Shown: positions 1-8,691, numbered from the stretch's first letter. The stretch: 64,000 nt of DNA from Nonomuraea sp. SBT364 (GCF_001083785.1 NZ_LAVL01000003.1:119409-183408); one strand, 5' to 3'. Made by a program: numbers and translations. The notes: generated from the letters alone by a model not told the origin.

Positions 1-81
1 GAGCGCGAACTGGGCCAGCGCCCCCACCGCCGCCCCGGCCAGCCCGGCCGCCCCGCTGCGCGCCAGACCGGTCACCGCCAC
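1..81 (-). CDS. N-terminus of a membrane protein, possible polysaccharide flippase (partial)
   Basis: The first 27 codons of a gene that runs off the left edge. It starts at GTG 81 or at GTG 75; the latter would share a GTGA overlap with the sulfotransferase stop, the pattern used by neighbouring genes. The visible residues (AVTGLARSGAAGLAGAAVGA and on) are small and hydrophobic, as in a first membrane helix. Being last in a row of Wzz, ligase and sulfotransferase genes, a Wzx/MurJ-like flippase is a reasonable guess, but only context supports it. Confidence 0.45.
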   Translation of the reverse strand, partial: MAVTGLARSGAAGLAGAAVGALAQFAL

Positions 82-923
82 GAGGGCTCACCGCCCAGCC
101 AGCGCACCAGCCGCGCGTCGTCCTCCTCGAAGCGGTCACGCAAAGCCCGCCGCACCGACTCGGGCAGCGGTCTCGGCAGCGCCCGCCCGTTGTGCCGCTC
201 GAACGCCGGATAGCCGATCCGGGGCACCCCCAGGAAGTCCAGCACCCGGTCGTAGGCCTGCTCGGGCGCGGCGAAGAACCGGTGACTGTCGAGCACCAGG
301 ATCCGCTCCCGCCCGAACAGCGGCTCCAGCCGGTCGAGCTGCGCGGCGTAGCGGCCCCGCGCCAGGTAGGCGTGGTGCTGGTGCGAGTGGTGCACCGAGT
401 GCGGCCGGGCCCGCAGGCTCTCCTCGGCCCCGGCCAGCCGGGTGTCCTCCAGTTCGAGCGCGTACTCGAAGCTGGACTCGGTCTCGTACCCCCGGGCCAG
501 CTCGTGGGCGTGCGCCGAGCACGCCCGCTCGACGGGATCGCGCACGAGCACGATCAGCTTGACCCCCGGCAGGTCGGCCGCGATCCGCTCGCCGGCCAGC
601 GGATGGAACAGGTAGTAGGGCGACGACTCGAACGCCTGGGGCCGCGCCCCGAACCGCCGGGTCAGCAGCGAGGTGCCCACGCGCAGCGGGAAGTGCCCCC
701 GGTACCACGACAGCCCGCGCCAGTAGGCGGTGTCGAAGTAGTGCACCCCCTTGTGCAGCACCGGTTTGAGCAGCAGCGGGTGCTGCGCCAGCGCCCGGTA
801 GAGCGAGGTGGTGCCGCACCGCTGCGCCCCGCTGATGAGGAACGACGGCAGGACCCGGGCTCCCGCGGTGAGCCGTCCGGCGCCGCGTGACACGGACAGC
901 ACCGGCTGCTTGATGGACTTCAC
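72..923 (-). CDS. PAPS-dependent sulfotransferase
   Basis: Predicted 283-residue sulfotransferase that would move sulfate from PAPS to a carbohydrate or lipid acceptor. The 5'-phosphosulfate-binding loop is visible at about residues 30-41 (ISGAQRCGTTSLYR) and the 3'-phosphate motif at about 122-136 (KLIVLVRDPVERACSAH), as in the heparan-type Sulfotransfer_1 family. The reading frame is open far upstream, but GTG 923 is chosen because it forms a GTGA overlap with the stop of the preceding gene. It lies in a Wzz/ligase cluster and an APS kinase is encoded 6 kb away, so the acceptor is probably the exported polysaccharide or its lipid carrier. Acceptor identity is inference. Confidence 0.85.
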   Translation of the reverse strand: MKSIKQPVLSVSRGAGRLTAGARVLPSFLISGAQRCGTTSLYRALAQHPLLLKPVLHKGVHYFDTAYWRGLSWYRGHFPLRVGTSLLTRRFGARPQAFESSPYYLFHPLAGERIAADLPGVKLIVLVRDPVERACSAHAHELARGYETESSFEYALELEDTRLAGAEESLRARPHSVHHSHQHHAYLARGRYAAQLDRLEPLFGRERILVLDSHRFFAAPEQAYDRVLDFLGVPRIGYPAFERHNGRALPRPLPESVRRALRDRFEEDDARLVRWLGGEPSWR

Positions 924-1810
924 AGGATCGGCTCCTCGTGGTCGATGAGCGGGCTGAGCCAGCGGTCCGGCGGCCCGAGCGGCTCGTGTCCGTCGGCGGC
1001 GTGCCGGTCGGCCAGCGCGACGAGGTAGAGCAGCGCCGTCCGCCTGGCCTGGGCGGCCGACAGCCCGTAGGGCGCCAGCACCCGCAGTGCCTGGGCGAGG
1101 CAGGCGCGAGCCGCGGTCGCCGGGTTCATCCGCCGCAGTGCCCGCTGGAAGAAGTGGTGCACCGCGTCGAACCCGTGCGGGACGCCGGTCGCGTAGCGCT
1201 CCCAGTCCCACACGAGCAGCCGCCCGTCGGCGGCGGGCGCCATGTTCCACGGCGACAGGTCGCCGTGCCAGGCGCCGTCGCCGGTGGCGGCGATCTCCTT
1301 GACGGCGCGGACGAGCAGCGCCTCCGGCACCCGGCCGTGCCGTACGGGCAGCGGTGACAGCGCGAGCACGCCGAGCCCGCGCCACGTGCCGTGGTGGAGC
1401 ACGGTGGGCACGACGACGCTCTTGAGCGGCTGGTCGGCGAGTCGGCCGAGGACGGCGGCCTCGTTGTCGACCAGCGCGCGCGCCCGTTCGGTGTCGCCGA
1501 TCTTCACGTACGCCAGCCGTGACCCCGCCGAATAGGCCTCCAGGACCGGCTTGCGGTTGGCCCGGCGCGCGGGCCGCACGTGCAGGACGGTCTCGACAGG
1601 CGCGCCGAACACCTCGCCCAGATGGGCGTCGATCGACCCTTCGGCGGACAGCATCACCCGCGGCCCCGGATGCCACCACCGGCGCGGCGCCAGCCGCCGG
1701 GGCAGGTACGGATGGGGCAGCACCGTGTACGGGCGCGGCGATCCGGAGCCCGGGTAGAGCAGGTCGAGGGTGTCGCCGAGATAGCGCAGCCGGATCCTAT
1801 GGTCGTGCAT
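920..1810 (-). CDS. Kinase-like phosphotransferase (APH/choline kinase fold)
   Basis: A 296-residue protein with the aminoglycoside-phosphotransferase/protein-kinase-like C-lobe: catalytic loop HGDLSPWNM (about residue 185) followed by the metal-binding segment LLVWDWERY. An N-lobe lysine candidate lies in LAYVKIGDTE. The family phosphorylates small molecules or sugars; in a polysaccharide cluster a sugar or lipid-linked glycan is the likely substrate, but none can be named. ATG 1810 overlaps the 3' end of the ligase gene by 14 bases, and its stop overlaps the sulfotransferase start, so all are co-transcribed. Confidence 0.75.
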   Translation of the reverse strand: MHDHRIRLRYLGDTLDLLYPGSGSPRPYTVLPHPYLPRRLAPRRWWHPGPRVMLSAEGSIDAHLGEVFGAPVETVLHVRPARRANRKPVLEAYSAGSRLAYVKIGDTERARALVDNEAAVLGRLADQPLKSVVVPTVLHHGTWRGLGVLALSPLPVRHGRVPEALLVRAVKEIAATGDGAWHGDLSPWNMAPAADGRLLVWDWERYATGVPHGFDAVHHFFQRALRRMNPATAARACLAQALRVLAPYGLSAAQARRTALLYLVALADRHAADGHEPLGPPDRWLSPLIDHEEPIL

Positions 1811-3074
1811 GCGTGTTCCTCCACAGGAGGGCGAACGAGACGAAGTAGAGGCTCAGCGGCGTGACCAGCCCGTCGTAGACGAACATGTAGAGCAGCACCA
1901 GGCACATCACCAGCACGCCGGCCAGCCCGATCGGCGACCGGTCGGACCAGTGGCGGCGGATCGCCCCGGCGAAGAACGCCACGTAGAGCACGGCCCCGGT
2001 GAACCCCTGGGTGATGATCAGCAGCCAGAGCTGCCCGTCGGCGCCCAGCGGCGGATGGCCGCAGCCCGCGCACCAGCCGGTCTTGCCGGTCGTGATCGTG
2101 CGATGGTTGCCCATGGCGTTGCGGGTGTTGCCGTAGCCGGCGATGGGGGAGTGGGTGGCGGCGTCGATCGTGGCCGACACGGTGAAGGCGCGGATGTCGT
2201 TGGAGTGCGGATTGTCCAGCCGCTGGCTGACGAGCCCTGCCAGCGGGCTGAGCGCGAACACCAGCGCCGCCGTGGCCGCCCCGGCGCACAGCGCGATCCT
2301 GGTCCGGCCGCCCACCCGCACGATCAGGTAGGCCACGGCCAGCCCGAGCCCGATCCACAGGCCGCGGTTGAGCGAGTAGACGATCGGCACGGCGGCCAGC
2401 GCGACCAGCACCACGGCCGTCACCCGGCGGCGCCGCGAGCCGTACACCCACCAGCCGACCACGAACCAGATCAGCAGCACCGACACGTTGCTGCCCCAGG
2501 CGTTGGCCCACTCGTACGGGGCCTCCGGGCGCGGCATGGAGTAGCCGAGCACCTTCTGCGTCTGGGAGGCCGTCGGATGGATGAGGTTCTGCACGAACGG
2601 GTTGTCGGCCAGCCAGCCCGGCAGCACCATCTCCACCGGCGAGGTGAAGGAGAACCCGGGCGCGAGCAGCCCGAGCAGCCCGCCCGCCACGGTCGTCACG
2701 AACAGCACGCCGAGCATCCGCACCAGCCGCAGCTGCGGCAGCTCCCGCTCGGTGAGGTTGCCCAGGTAGAGCACCATGATCATGAGCGCCAGGTAGAGCG
2801 CCAGCCGCATCCCGTAGGCGACCAGCCGGCCGGCGCCGAGCTCGCCGTAGGTGCCGGGCGGCATCTCGCCCAGCATCAGCGCGCTCACCAGGTAGCCGGC
2901 GATCAGCAGCGCCCACAGCCCGAACCCGCGCGGCACCCGGACCGGCCGCCGCCGCCACAGGATGACCGCCATGGGCACGGCCAGCACGACCACCGACAGC
3001 CCGCCGAAGCCGAGCGCCCACCAGAGCGGATAGCCGAGCAGGAACGCGCCGACGGGCCAGGCGGGCCCTCTCAC
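1797..3074 (-). CDS. O-antigen ligase-like polytopic membrane protein
   Basis: About 425 residues with roughly ten to twelve hydrophobic segments and a large extracytoplasmic loop between later helices (around PIAGYGNTRNAMGNHRTI, with WCAGCGHPPLG) typical of WaaL/Wzy-type O-antigen ligases and polymerases. Predicted to join or polymerise lipid-linked glycans outside the membrane. GTG 3074 is taken as the start because it makes a GTGA overlap with the Wzz stop; the long open frame upstream is a shadow of wzz. Whether it acts as ligase or polymerase cannot be told from sequence alone. Confidence 0.8.
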   Translation of the reverse strand: MRGPAWPVGAFLLGYPLWWALGFGGLSVVVLAVPMAVILWRRRPVRVPRGFGLWALLIAGYLVSALMLGEMPPGTYGELGAGRLVAYGMRLALYLALMIMVLYLGNLTERELPQLRLVRMLGVLFVTTVAGGLLGLLAPGFSFTSPVEMVLPGWLADNPFVQNLIHPTASQTQKVLGYSMPRPEAPYEWANAWGSNVSVLLIWFVVGWWVYGSRRRRVTAVVLVALAAVPIVYSLNRGLWIGLGLAVAYLIVRVGGRTRIALCAGAATAALVFALSPLAGLVSQRLDNPHSNDIRAFTVSATIDAATHSPIAGYGNTRNAMGNHRTITTGKTGWCAGCGHPPLGADGQLWLLIITQGFTGAVLYVAFFAGAIRRHWSDRSPIGLAGVLVMCLVLLYMFVYDGLVTPLSLYFVSFALLWRNTHARP

Positions 3075-4345
3075 GTCGGCTTGCCCAGCGTGTTCATCGG
3101 GGTGGTCAGGGCGCCGCCCTCGGTCAGCTCGCCGCTCGCGACGAGCTTGCCGAGCGTGTTGGGCCGGCGCGTGTCGGGCGCCGGCGCGGGCGTCAGGTCC
3201 GTCGTCGTCACCGCGCCGATGACGGGCACGCCGTGCCGGTCGAGCTGTCGTACGGTGGCCGCGACCCGTTCGGCGGTGGCCTCGCCCAGCCCGATGAGCA
3301 GCACCGCGGCGTCGGCCCTGCCGAGGTCGCCCACCTCGGCGCCGTTGAGCACCGACAGCGGGGCGCTGGCGGCCAGCGGCGCGATCACGGACGCCGTGCC
3401 GAGCTCGGCCGGCACGGCCCTGACCAGGAGCCACTTGCCCGGGCACGCCGCGACGACGGCGGTGATCAGCTCGGCCGGCCGGGCCAGGTCGGCCAGCGCG
3501 GGCAGCCCGGTCAGCCGTTCGACGTCGGCGGCGGTGCGCAGCCGGGTGTCGAGCCGGTCGCGCACGCTCGCCGCGCCGGCTCCGGTGAGCAGCCCGGCCA
3601 CGAGCCCGGAGGCCAGGTAGAGCGGCAGGCTGGGCGAGCTGGGCTCCAGCGGCGGCTCGGCCCGGCTGATGACCGAGCCGGGGGTCACCGGGACCGTCTT
3701 GAGCGCGTCGTACTTGAGCGTGAGGCTGTTGACCTGCCGGTTGAGCACGCCCTGCCGGTGGGCCGCGAGCGCGTGCTCGGCGGTGCCCCTGCGCAGCTCG
3801 CCGAGTTGCCCGATGACCTCGCCGAGGGCGGTGTTGACCTGCTTGAGCTTGGCGAGGATGAGCTTCTGCTGGGCGGTGATGGCGGCCTGCGCGCTGTCGG
3901 CGCGGTTGGCCAGGTAGGCCTCGGCGTAGGCGCGTGACTGGGCGGCGGCGGTGGCCGGGTCGGGCGCGGTGACGGACATGAGCAGGACCGCCGAGTTGGG
4001 CGGCACCGTGACCTCGACGGGCTCCGGCTCGGTGACCTTCGCGGCTTTCGCGGCCGCCGCCGCGACGACGGCGGACCGGGCGATCTGCGCCTCGGTGTCG
4101 AGGTTGAGCTGCTCGCGCTGCCTGCTGGTCACCTGGTTGCCCTGCTCGGGCACGCCCACCGGGGTGACCAGCACCTGGGTGGTGGCCGTGTAGGCGGGCG
4201 GGGTGAGCCTCATGAGCGCCAGCCCCATCGTGCCGCCTGCCAGGAAGCAGCCCAGGAAGAGCAGCCAGCGCCTGCGGAGCAGCGAGAGGTGCTCGCCCAG
4301 ATCGGTGCCGGAGCGGTGGGCCGGGCAGTCCGGCGTCGAGCTCAT
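3071..4345 (-). CDS. Wzz/YveK-type polysaccharide chain-length protein with degenerate kinase-like tail
   Basis: 424 residues. N-terminal Wzz domain: a cytoplasmic LSLLRRRW segment, membrane helix at about 25-45, then the PPAYTATTQVLV motif. A coiled-coil periplasmic region with ALxQ-rich helices precedes a second helix near LPLYLASGLVAGLL, after a proline-rich PSSPSLP stretch. The C-terminal ~170 residues resemble a bacterial tyrosine-kinase/ParA fold but have no Walker A lysine motif, so it is probably inactive. ATG 4345 has GGGAGA eight bases upstream. It is first in the minus-strand operon and should set glycan chain length. Confidence 0.82.
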   Translation of the reverse strand: MSSTPDCPAHRSGTDLGEHLSLLRRRWLLFLGCFLAGGTMGLALMRLTPPAYTATTQVLVTPVGVPEQGNQVTSRQREQLNLDTEAQIARSAVVAAAAAKAAKVTEPEPVEVTVPPNSAVLLMSVTAPDPATAAAQSRAYAEAYLANRADSAQAAITAQQKLILAKLKQVNTALGEVIGQLGELRRGTAEHALAAHRQGVLNRQVNSLTLKYDALKTVPVTPGSVISRAEPPLEPSSPSLPLYLASGLVAGLLTGAGAASVRDRLDTRLRTAADVERLTGLPALADLARPAELITAVVAACPGKWLLVRAVPAELGTASVIAPLAASAPLSVLNGAEVGDLGRADAAVLLIGLGEATAERVAATVRQLDRHGVPVIGAVTTTDLTPAPAPDTRRPNTLGKLVASGELTEGGALTTPMNTLGKPT

Positions 4346-4628
4346 GAGGCGCGTCTCCCTGGAATGCTTGCGGATTGTCGCGCTTCTGCGACTCTGCGTC
4401 ACGTGCCGAGGTGTGCGCCCACTATAGGCGGGCCGGATATTACCCAGGTCGATTACCCAAGATTTTCTCCCGTACGGGCGACAATTCGTCCTTCTTTAAC
4501 CCGCGATAAAGGGATTTGTGCGGCGGTCGTACCGGCTCTGATCTGCGGTCTCGGCTGACGTCCCGGCAAGGGCGTGGCATGGTTCAGGGTTGACAGCGCG
4601 GGGGCTTGAATGAGGGGGGCGGGTCGTT
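4346..4628. promoter_or_regulatory. Divergent promoter region of the polysaccharide locus
   Basis: A 283-base, relatively AT-rich gap between two divergent genes. For the minus strand there is a good -10 (TATAGT, reverse complement of 4421-4426) about 75 bases before the wzz start. Behind it, two direct copies of TGGGTAAT (reverse complements of 4439-4446 and 4452-4459) lie 13 bases apart over the -35 area, as expected for an activator. For the plus strand GAGGGGGG at about 4611-4618 would serve as ribosome-binding site for TTG 4629. No short coding frame is convincing here. Confidence 0.45.
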
Positions 4629-5699
4629 TTGCCGCATAATTCGCCACATATCATTGCGCGGGCTCTGGTGCCGGTCTTGGTCGTCGTGCTGTCCGCCTGT
4701 TCGGGGGTCGACGGGGCGCCGGTGTCGGCCAGGTCGAGCCTGCCGCCGGTCGTGGCGACCCCGCCCGAGTGCGCCGTCACCAGCCGGCTCATCCCGTCCT
4801 GCGGCGCCTGGTGGGGGATCGCGCCGGAGATCTTCACCGGCGCGGGCGTGACCCGGGCGCTGGAGAGCGCCGAGGAGCGCATGGGCGCCAAGGCCGACAT
4901 CCTGCACGTCTACCACCGGGGCAGGGAGCTGTTCCCGACCGACGAGGAGATCCGGCTCGCCCGCGACCCGGCCAGGCCCCGGCTGCTGCTCGTCAACTGG
5001 AAGCCGTCCTTCGGCCACACCTGGGCCGAGATCGCCGACGGGGCCATCGACTCCCGGATCGACCGGCTGGCCGGCTACCTGCGGCGGACCTTTCCCGAGC
5101 GGTTCTTCCTGACGATCCACCACGAGCCCGAGAACGACGTGCACGCCGCCACCGGCTCCGGCATGCGGGCCGCCGACTACGCCGAGATGTTCCGGCACGT
5201 CGTGCTCCGGCTGCGGGAGCGCGGGGTGAAGAACGCGGTCACCGTGATGACCTACATGGGCGCGCCCAACTGGGCGTCCAAGTCGTGGTTCGAGGAGCTC
5301 TACCCGGGTGACGACGTGGTCGACTGGGTGGCCATGGACCCCTACGCCGACGGCCGGGTGAACGACTTCGGCACGCTGGTCAACAAGATGCGCGACGACT
5401 TCGACGAGTGGCCCGGCTTCTACCGGTGGATGCAGTGGCGCTTTCCCGGCAAGCCGGTCATGGTGGCGGAGTGGGGGGTGTTCGAGCGGGCCGCCGACCC
5501 GGCGTTCAAGCGGGCGTTCTTCGAGTCGGTGCGCCGGCAGATCCGCCGCTACCCGCAGATCAAGGCGCTGGTCTACTTCGACTCGCCGCACGCCCCCCGG
5601 GGCAACACCAGCTTCGACACCGAGGCGACGGCCGACCGGGCGTTCAGCGAACTCGCGAGAGATCCGCACTTCCGCGCGACGCGCGTGCCGCGGCCCTGA
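4629..5699 (+). CDS. GH26-like glycoside hydrolase lipoprotein
   Basis: 356 residues: a lipoprotein signal with lipobox LSAC at about residue 24, then a TIM-barrel-type domain. Key glycosidase features are HHEPEN (acid/base Glu) and VAEWG (nucleophile Glu), plus WVAMDPYADG between them, which matches the GH26 mannanase-like family found beside actinobacterial exopolysaccharide genes. Expected outside the membrane, trimming or processing glycan. TTG 4629 is chosen since an upstream ATG at 4609 meets a stop at once and the TTG start gives a complete signal peptide. The last 56 bases overlap the convergent exporter gene. Confidence 0.75.
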   Translation: MPHNSPHIIARALVPVLVVVLSACSGVDGAPVSARSSLPPVVATPPECAVTSRLIPSCGAWWGIAPEIFTGAGVTRALESAEERMGAKADILHVYHRGRELFPTDEEIRLARDPARPRLLLVNWKPSFGHTWAEIADGAIDSRIDRLAGYLRRTFPERFFLTIHHEPENDVHAATGSGMRAADYAEMFRHVVLRLRERGVKNAVTVMTYMGAPNWASKSWFEELYPGDDVVDWVAMDPYADGRVNDFGTLVNKMRDDFDEWPGFYRWMQWRFPGKPVMVAEWGVFERAADPAFKRAFFESVRRQIRRYPQIKALVYFDSPHAPRGNTSFDTEATADRAFSELARDPHFRATRVPRP

Positions 5700-6525
5700 C
5701 CCGCCACCGCCAGCCCGCCACCGTGACCACCGTGGCCGCCACGAGCGCCACCACGGTGACCGCGTTGGGGACGTCGAGCAGTTTCAGCGCCGAGGCGAGC
5801 AGCACGATCGCGAGCATCGCCCTGATGAGCCCGCCCGGCGCCCGGGAGGAGATCCGCGCGCCCAGGTAGACGCCCGGGATCGAGCCGATGAGCAGCGAGA
5901 GCGTGAGATCCGCCTGGAAGTCGCCGAACAGCAGGTGGCCGAGCGCCGCCGACACGACCAGCGGCACCGCCTGTACGAGGTCCGTGCCGACGAGCTGGTT
6001 GGCCTTGAGCGCCGGATAGAGCGCGATCAGCGCCACGATGATGAGCGACCCGGAGCCCACGGACGACACCCCGACGACCAGCCCGCCTACCATACCGACC
6101 AGTAGGGTCGGTATTGGGCGCACGACGATCTCGCGGGCCTCCGCCGTGCCGCCCCGGTCGCCCAGCAGCGCCTTGGCGGCCAGCCCGGCGACGGCCAGCA
6201 GCAGGGCGACGCCAAGTGCGTACTTGACCCCGTCGCCGACCGCGAACGCCCGCGCCAGGAAGACCCCGCAGAACGCGGTCGGCACCGAGCCCGCGCACAG
6301 CCAGCCGACCAGCTTCAGGTTGACCGTGCCCCGGCGCAGGTGGACGACGCTGCCGACCGGCTTCATCACCGCCGAGGCCACCAGGTCGCTGGAGACCGCG
6401 GCCAGCGGCGGGACGTTGAAGAACAGCATCATCATCGGCGTCATCAGCGCGCCGCCGCCCATGCCGGTGAGCCCGACGACGATCGCCACCAGGAAGGAAC
6501 CGGCGATGAGCGGGAGGTCGATCAC
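5644..6525 (-). CDS. TauE/SafE-family anion (sulfite/sulfonate) exporter
   Basis: 293 residues with about eight membrane helices in two related halves. The first half carries GLTGMGGGALMTPMM and the second VVGVSSVGSGSLIIVALI, the repeated glycine-rich signature of TauE/SafE (DUF81) proteins. These export sulfite, sulfonates or other organic anions. GTG 6525 overlaps the stop of the APS-kinase gene as GTGA, so the two are translated together, which supports a role in sulfur handling (for example, disposal of sulfite). The substrate is inferred. Confidence 0.85.
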   Translation of the reverse strand: MIDLPLIAGSFLVAIVVGLTGMGGGALMTPMMMLFFNVPPLAAVSSDLVASAVMKPVGSVVHLRRGTVNLKLVGWLCAGSVPTAFCGVFLARAFAVGDGVKYALGVALLLAVAGLAAKALLGDRGGTAEAREIVVRPIPTLLVGMVGGLVVGVSSVGSGSLIIVALIALYPALKANQLVGTDLVQAVPLVVSAALGHLLFGDFQADLTLSLLIGSIPGVYLGARISSRAPGGLIRAMLAIVLLASALKLLDVPNAVTVVALVAATVVTVAGWRWRVRAAARASRGSADLSRVR

Positions 6526-7736
6526 CGCACCCACCCGCCGCCGCGCAGCGTGTCGAGCACCCGCCCGACGGCCGCCTCGATCGAGAGGTGCGTGGTGTCG
6601 ATCGTCAGATCGGCGTCGTCCGGCTCCTCGTAGGGATCGGAGACGCCGGTGAACTCGGGGATGAGCCCGGCGCGCGCCTTGGCGTACAGGCCCTTGCGGT
6701 CGCGGCGCTCGCACTCCTCCAGCGGCGTGGCGACGTGCACGAGCAGGAAGTCGGCGCCGACCGACTCGGCCATCTCCCGCACTTCCGCCCGGGTCGCCGC
6801 GTAAGGGGCGATGGGCGCGCAGACGGCCAGCCCGCCGTGGCGCGCCGCCTCGGCGGCCACGAACCCGATCCGCCGGATGTTGAGGTCGCGATCGGCCTTG
6901 GAGAACGTCAGCCCCTTCGACAGCAGGTGACGCACCACGTCGCCGTCGAGGTAGGTCACCGTGCGGGTGCCCAGCTCCAGCAGCGCGTCGCGCAGGCCGC
7001 GGGCGATCGTGGACTTGCCCGATCCGGACAGCCCGGTGAAGAACACCACCAGCCCCCGCCTGTGCGGCGGCCCCGGGATGCGCACCGGCTCGGGCCCGGC
7101 CAGGTGCTCGCTCGCGCCGTAGGCGAAGGCCACGTGCTCACGCAGCTCCAGGTCGATCTCGGGCTCCTCGCGCGGCGCCAGCGGCACCGGCACCACCAGC
7201 GTGCCCTCGGGCAACTGGTCCCTGGCCCGCAGCGCGGCCCTGACCACGCCGGGCCCGGCCTCGCCGTACGCGAGGGGGAGCAGGAGGATGACGGCGTCGA
7301 GCTCCTTGGCGGTGGCGACGATCTCGCCGAGGTCGTCGAGCGGCCCGCGCATGGTGACGGCCAGTGCGTCGCGCCCGCCCAGCTCCACGCGGACCTCGTC
7401 GGGAGTACGGCGCAGCCGCGCGAACGGGCCGTGCTCGGCCGCGCCGAGGCCCTTCACCGGGCCGGCGGCCAGCCCGTCGTGACCCCGCTCGGTCACGCTC
7501 AGCACGGCCAGCGGCACGCCTTCCGGGTCGAGCAGCGTGACCTCGTCACCCGGGGCCGCCTCGCCGGGCAGGGTGATGGTGACGGGCGCGGGCCACGGGG
7601 TGCCGTCGGCAAGCGTGCCGCGCTCGTGCACCGTGTGCAGGTCGTCATGGCCGAGGAACCCGGTCAGCGGCTGGAACGCCCCGGACAGCAGCAGCTCCAG
7701 GTCGGCCAGCTCGCGCGCGTCGGGGGTCCACTCCAC
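6522..7736 (-). CDS. cysC: Adenylyl-sulfate kinase with degenerate ATP-sulfurylase-like N-terminus
   Basis: 404 residues. About 1-85 match the PUA-like N-domain of ATP sulfurylase (LELLLSGAFQPLTGFLG; DGTPWPAPVTI). Residues 85-215 sit where the sulfurylase catalytic domain belongs but lack the QTRNPxHxGH motif (VTMRGPLDD instead). The C-terminal ~180 residues are a full APS kinase: P-loop FTGLSGSGKST, DGDVVRHLL, NIRRIGFVAAEAARHGG, and KGLYAKARAG with FTGVSDPYEEP. It should make PAPS from APS, feeding the sulfotransferase at 72-923. GTG 7736 is the only possible start because an in-frame TGA precedes it. Confidence 0.88.
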   Translation of the reverse strand: MEWTPDARELADLELLLSGAFQPLTGFLGHDDLHTVHERGTLADGTPWPAPVTITLPGEAAPGDEVTLLDPEGVPLAVLSVTERGHDGLAAGPVKGLGAAEHGPFARLRRTPDEVRVELGGRDALAVTMRGPLDDLGEIVATAKELDAVILLLPLAYGEAGPGVVRAALRARDQLPEGTLVVPVPLAPREEPEIDLELREHVAFAYGASEHLAGPEPVRIPGPPHRRGLVVFFTGLSGSGKSTIARGLRDALLELGTRTVTYLDGDVVRHLLSKGLTFSKADRDLNIRRIGFVAAEAARHGGLAVCAPIAPYAATRAEVREMAESVGADFLLVHVATPLEECERRDRKGLYAKARAGLIPEFTGVSDPYEEPDDADLTIDTTHLSIEAAVGRVLDTLRGGGWVR

Positions 7737-7802
7737 GATCCGTCATCCCAACTATTCCGATTACATTGGTAGGAAAACATACCACTGCTCTCGGCGGGAC
7801 CG

Positions 7803-8519
7803 CTAGATGAGGCGGGCGAAGTGATACTCGGGCTTCCTGATGACCATGGTGATCTCGTCGTGGGTGGCAGGGTATCGCCCCCGGGTCAGCCGGGCGGTCA
7901 GGCCGACGAGCGCCCCGCCCACCCGGCCCATCGCGGGCCCGCTGGTGGCGGTCTCCTCGTCGGTGATCAGCAGGCCCCGGGTCAGGCAGAACGCGTGCAT
8001 CCCGTCGGCGGAGGCGAGCGGCCCGTGCACGACGGGCAGCGGCCCCGGGGTCCCCGGGACGACGAGCCGCCGCCACAGCAGCCGCCGCAGCCAGGCCGGG
8101 GTGAGCCGCTCCAGCAGCGCGTAGGCCGACTTCCTGTCGCGCATCCGCAGCAGCACCAGGCCGCCGGGGCGCAGCGACTGCAGCAGCCGGTCGAAGACCA
8201 GCTCCGCGTGCTCGATGCGCTCCAGCAGGAACGAGAGCTGGATCACGTCGAAGGAGCGGGGCGGCAGCGCCGCCGAACGCAGGTCGCCGAGCGCCCAGGC
8301 GACGAGGTCGGCCCGCTCCTCGACCACCCCGCGTATCGCGGGCAGGTCCTCGTCGACCCCGGTGACACGGACGTCGATGCGCCCCAGCCCCAGTGGCTCG
8401 TCGTGGGCGCACCCTGCGACCAGCACGTCGAGGCGCCGGCCGAGCTGACCGGTCCACTGCTCGCGGATCCGCTGAACAAAGAGATCGCCCCCTTGGGCGA
8501 CCGACCGCACGTCAGACAT
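7803..8519 (-). CDS. SAM-dependent methyltransferase-like protein
   Basis: 238 residues with a class I methyltransferase-like core: LDVLVAGCAHD (motif I variant), VTGVDEDLPAI (acidic after strand 2), LPPRSFDVIQLSFLLERI and LQSLRPGGLVLLRMRDR (motif III region). The glycine-rich motif is poor (VAGCAHD, not GxGxG), so activity is uncertain. ATG 8519 is preferred; an in-frame ATG at 8562 would add 14 residues including a TTA codon. The gene stands alone, divergent from mfd. A lipid, sugar or cell-wall precursor could be the substrate; none is indicated. Confidence 0.65.
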   Translation of the reverse strand: MSDVRSVAQGGDLFVQRIREQWTGQLGRRLDVLVAGCAHDEPLGLGRIDVRVTGVDEDLPAIRGVVEERADLVAWALGDLRSAALPPRSFDVIQLSFLLERIEHAELVFDRLLQSLRPGGLVLLRMRDRKSAYALLERLTPAWLRRLLWRRLVVPGTPGPLPVVHGPLASADGMHAFCLTRGLLITDEETATSGPAMGRVGGALVGLTARLTRGRYPATHDEITMVIRKPEYHFARLI

Positions 8520-8691
8520 GTGACCCACAGTAATCAATAACTGGCGTGGAGTAAGGGACATCGGTCTCTCGCGAGCGTTTCCGTACCACCGGCGGCGGAC
8601 GGTTGGCGAGCACCGGCCAGTAGTCTGGAATGACCACACCCCCGCTGCCGTTCGGCCGGGGGTAGTCGTGTTGCCATCATGGGGCGAACTG

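Noticed and set aside
8520..8562. Upstream ATG extending the methyltransferase by 14 residues with a TTA codon
   Set aside because: No ribosome-binding site for either choice; the shorter start keeps normal composition. Not counted as a TTA gene.
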